Shown: positions 6,092 through 6,534 of the stretch, piece by piece
Numbering within the stretch: the stretch's first letter is position 1
Layout of the letters: every line of letters begins with the position of its first letter
Made by a program: the position numbers and the translations under genes
The notes under the pieces: generated by a model
Told to the model about the DNA's origin: nothing
The model's database searches: none
Seen by the model: the letters and a program-made list of their open reading frames with translations, nothing else
Assembly: GCA_964435775.1 (NCBI GenBank)
Contig: CAYTAP010000165.1
Span: forward strand, 1-6,534
Reading direction: 5' to 3'
Length of the DNA stretch: 6,534 nt
Source of the DNA: CAYTAP01 sp964435775
GTDB taxonomy: Bacteria; Planctomycetota; Phycisphaerae; Tepidisphaerales; Tepidisphaeraceae

Positions 6092-6226
6092 CTCGTGCCT
6101 CGGAGCCGGCCGTCGCAAGAAATAGATAATCTCGACAGATGGGTTTCCCATAGTCTAAAGTGTGAATCTAGGCTGTTTCGCGCTACGGACAGGGCGAGAA
6201 GTGTCGGATCGAACTGAGAACTGGTC

Positions 6227-6534
6227 ATGAATTTGCTTGCACAAGCCTCATATGGCCCGCTCAGCGCCGACCAGGTGTTGTCGCCTTACATGTACGTTTT
6301 TTATGTGGCGTTCCTCGTCTCCTTCTTTTTCACGCCGATCATGCGGCAGGTGGCGACCTATTACGGCATCATTGACGCGCCGGATAGCGCCCGCAAGATG
6401 CACAAGGCACCCGTGGCGTATCTGGGGGGGGTGGCCGTCTTCCTGGGGTGGATTGCGGGGATGGCGATCAGCCAGTTCCTCCACTTGCATCGTCACGATC
6501 TCGGATTGAGCGATTACGACCGCGTGAATTTCAG
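6227..6534 (+). CDS. polyprenyl-phosphate sugar-1-phosphate transferase, WecA/MraY-type (partial, 5' end)
   Basis: The first 102 codons of an inner-membrane glycosyltransferase; the gene runs off the right edge. WecA/TagO-like members move GlcNAc-1-phosphate (or a related sugar phosphate) from a UDP-sugar onto undecaprenyl phosphate, beginning surface polysaccharide or teichoic acid-like polymers. The visible hallmark is the first cytoplasmic loop D50-x-P52-D53-x-x-R56-K57-x-H59-K-A-P62-V with the following G67-G68, which is strongly conserved. Two membrane segments are seen: residues about 20-38 (YMYVFYVAFLVSFFF core) and 64-84 (LGGVAVFLGWIAGMAI core). The ATG at 6227 is the first after an in-frame TGA at 6215 and has no strong ribosome binding site. 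MraY is less likely because the RKxHxxPV loop is typical of the WecA branch. The catalytic aspartates lie beyond the window, so activity cannot be judged. Confidence 0.85.
   Translation, partial: MNLLAQASYGPLSADQVLSPYMYVFYVAFLVSFFFTPIMRQVATYYGIIDAPDSARKMHKAPVAYLGGVAVFLGWIAGMAISQFLHLHRHDLGLSDYDRVNF

Noticed and set aside
6055..6226. Known riboswitch such as a c-di-GMP class in the WecA-like leader
   Set aside because: I could not place the conserved core bases of any class I know; only generic hairpins are seen.

Overview
The window is GC-rich chromosomal DNA from a bacterium that is probably a member of the Planctomycetota, perhaps the Phycisphaerae. This is an inference from the style of the intergenic repeats, the mostly single-gene layout and the protein flavour; no marker gene here settles it. 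Six protein genes can be supported: five complete, and one cut by the right edge. No mobile element, CRISPR array, rRNA or tRNA gene was seen, and I found no defence or toxin system.

Layout, left to right. Bases 1-246 are a leader holding one copy of a GC-rich palindromic repeat and a strong ribosome binding site. Next is a sugar phosphate isomerase/epimerase-like TIM-barrel gene (247-1290, +). It converges tail to tail, 24 bases apart, on a SpoU/TrmH-family RNA 2'-O-methyltransferase gene (1315-2226, -). A 130-base divergent gap leads to nuoC (2357-2935, +), standing alone without its usual nuo partners. A 114-base AT-rich gap made largely of AATCGAA-like heptamers and their inverted counterparts runs almost to the start codon of nadB (3050-4735, +). 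After nadB comes a second copy of the GC-rich palindrome and a possible promoter. Then follow an NAD-dependent nucleotide-sugar epimerase/dehydratase gene (4919-5893, +) and a 333-base gap with a 16-base palindrome, a terminator-like hairpin, a promoter-like pair of boxes and a hairpin-bearing leader. The window ends in the first 102 codons of a WecA/MraY-type polyprenyl-phosphate sugar-1-phosphate transferase gene (6227 onward, +).

Function. The genes serve unrelated jobs: sugar metabolism, RNA modification, respiratory complex I, NAD biosynthesis and envelope polysaccharide synthesis. Only the last two look functionally linked: nucleotide-sugar conversion followed by loading of a sugar phosphate onto the lipid carrier, which suggests the left edge of a polysaccharide locus. 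Apart from that the window is ordinary housekeeping. The parts worth a second look are the intergenic repeats, the isolated nuoC, and the structured region before the WecA-like gene.
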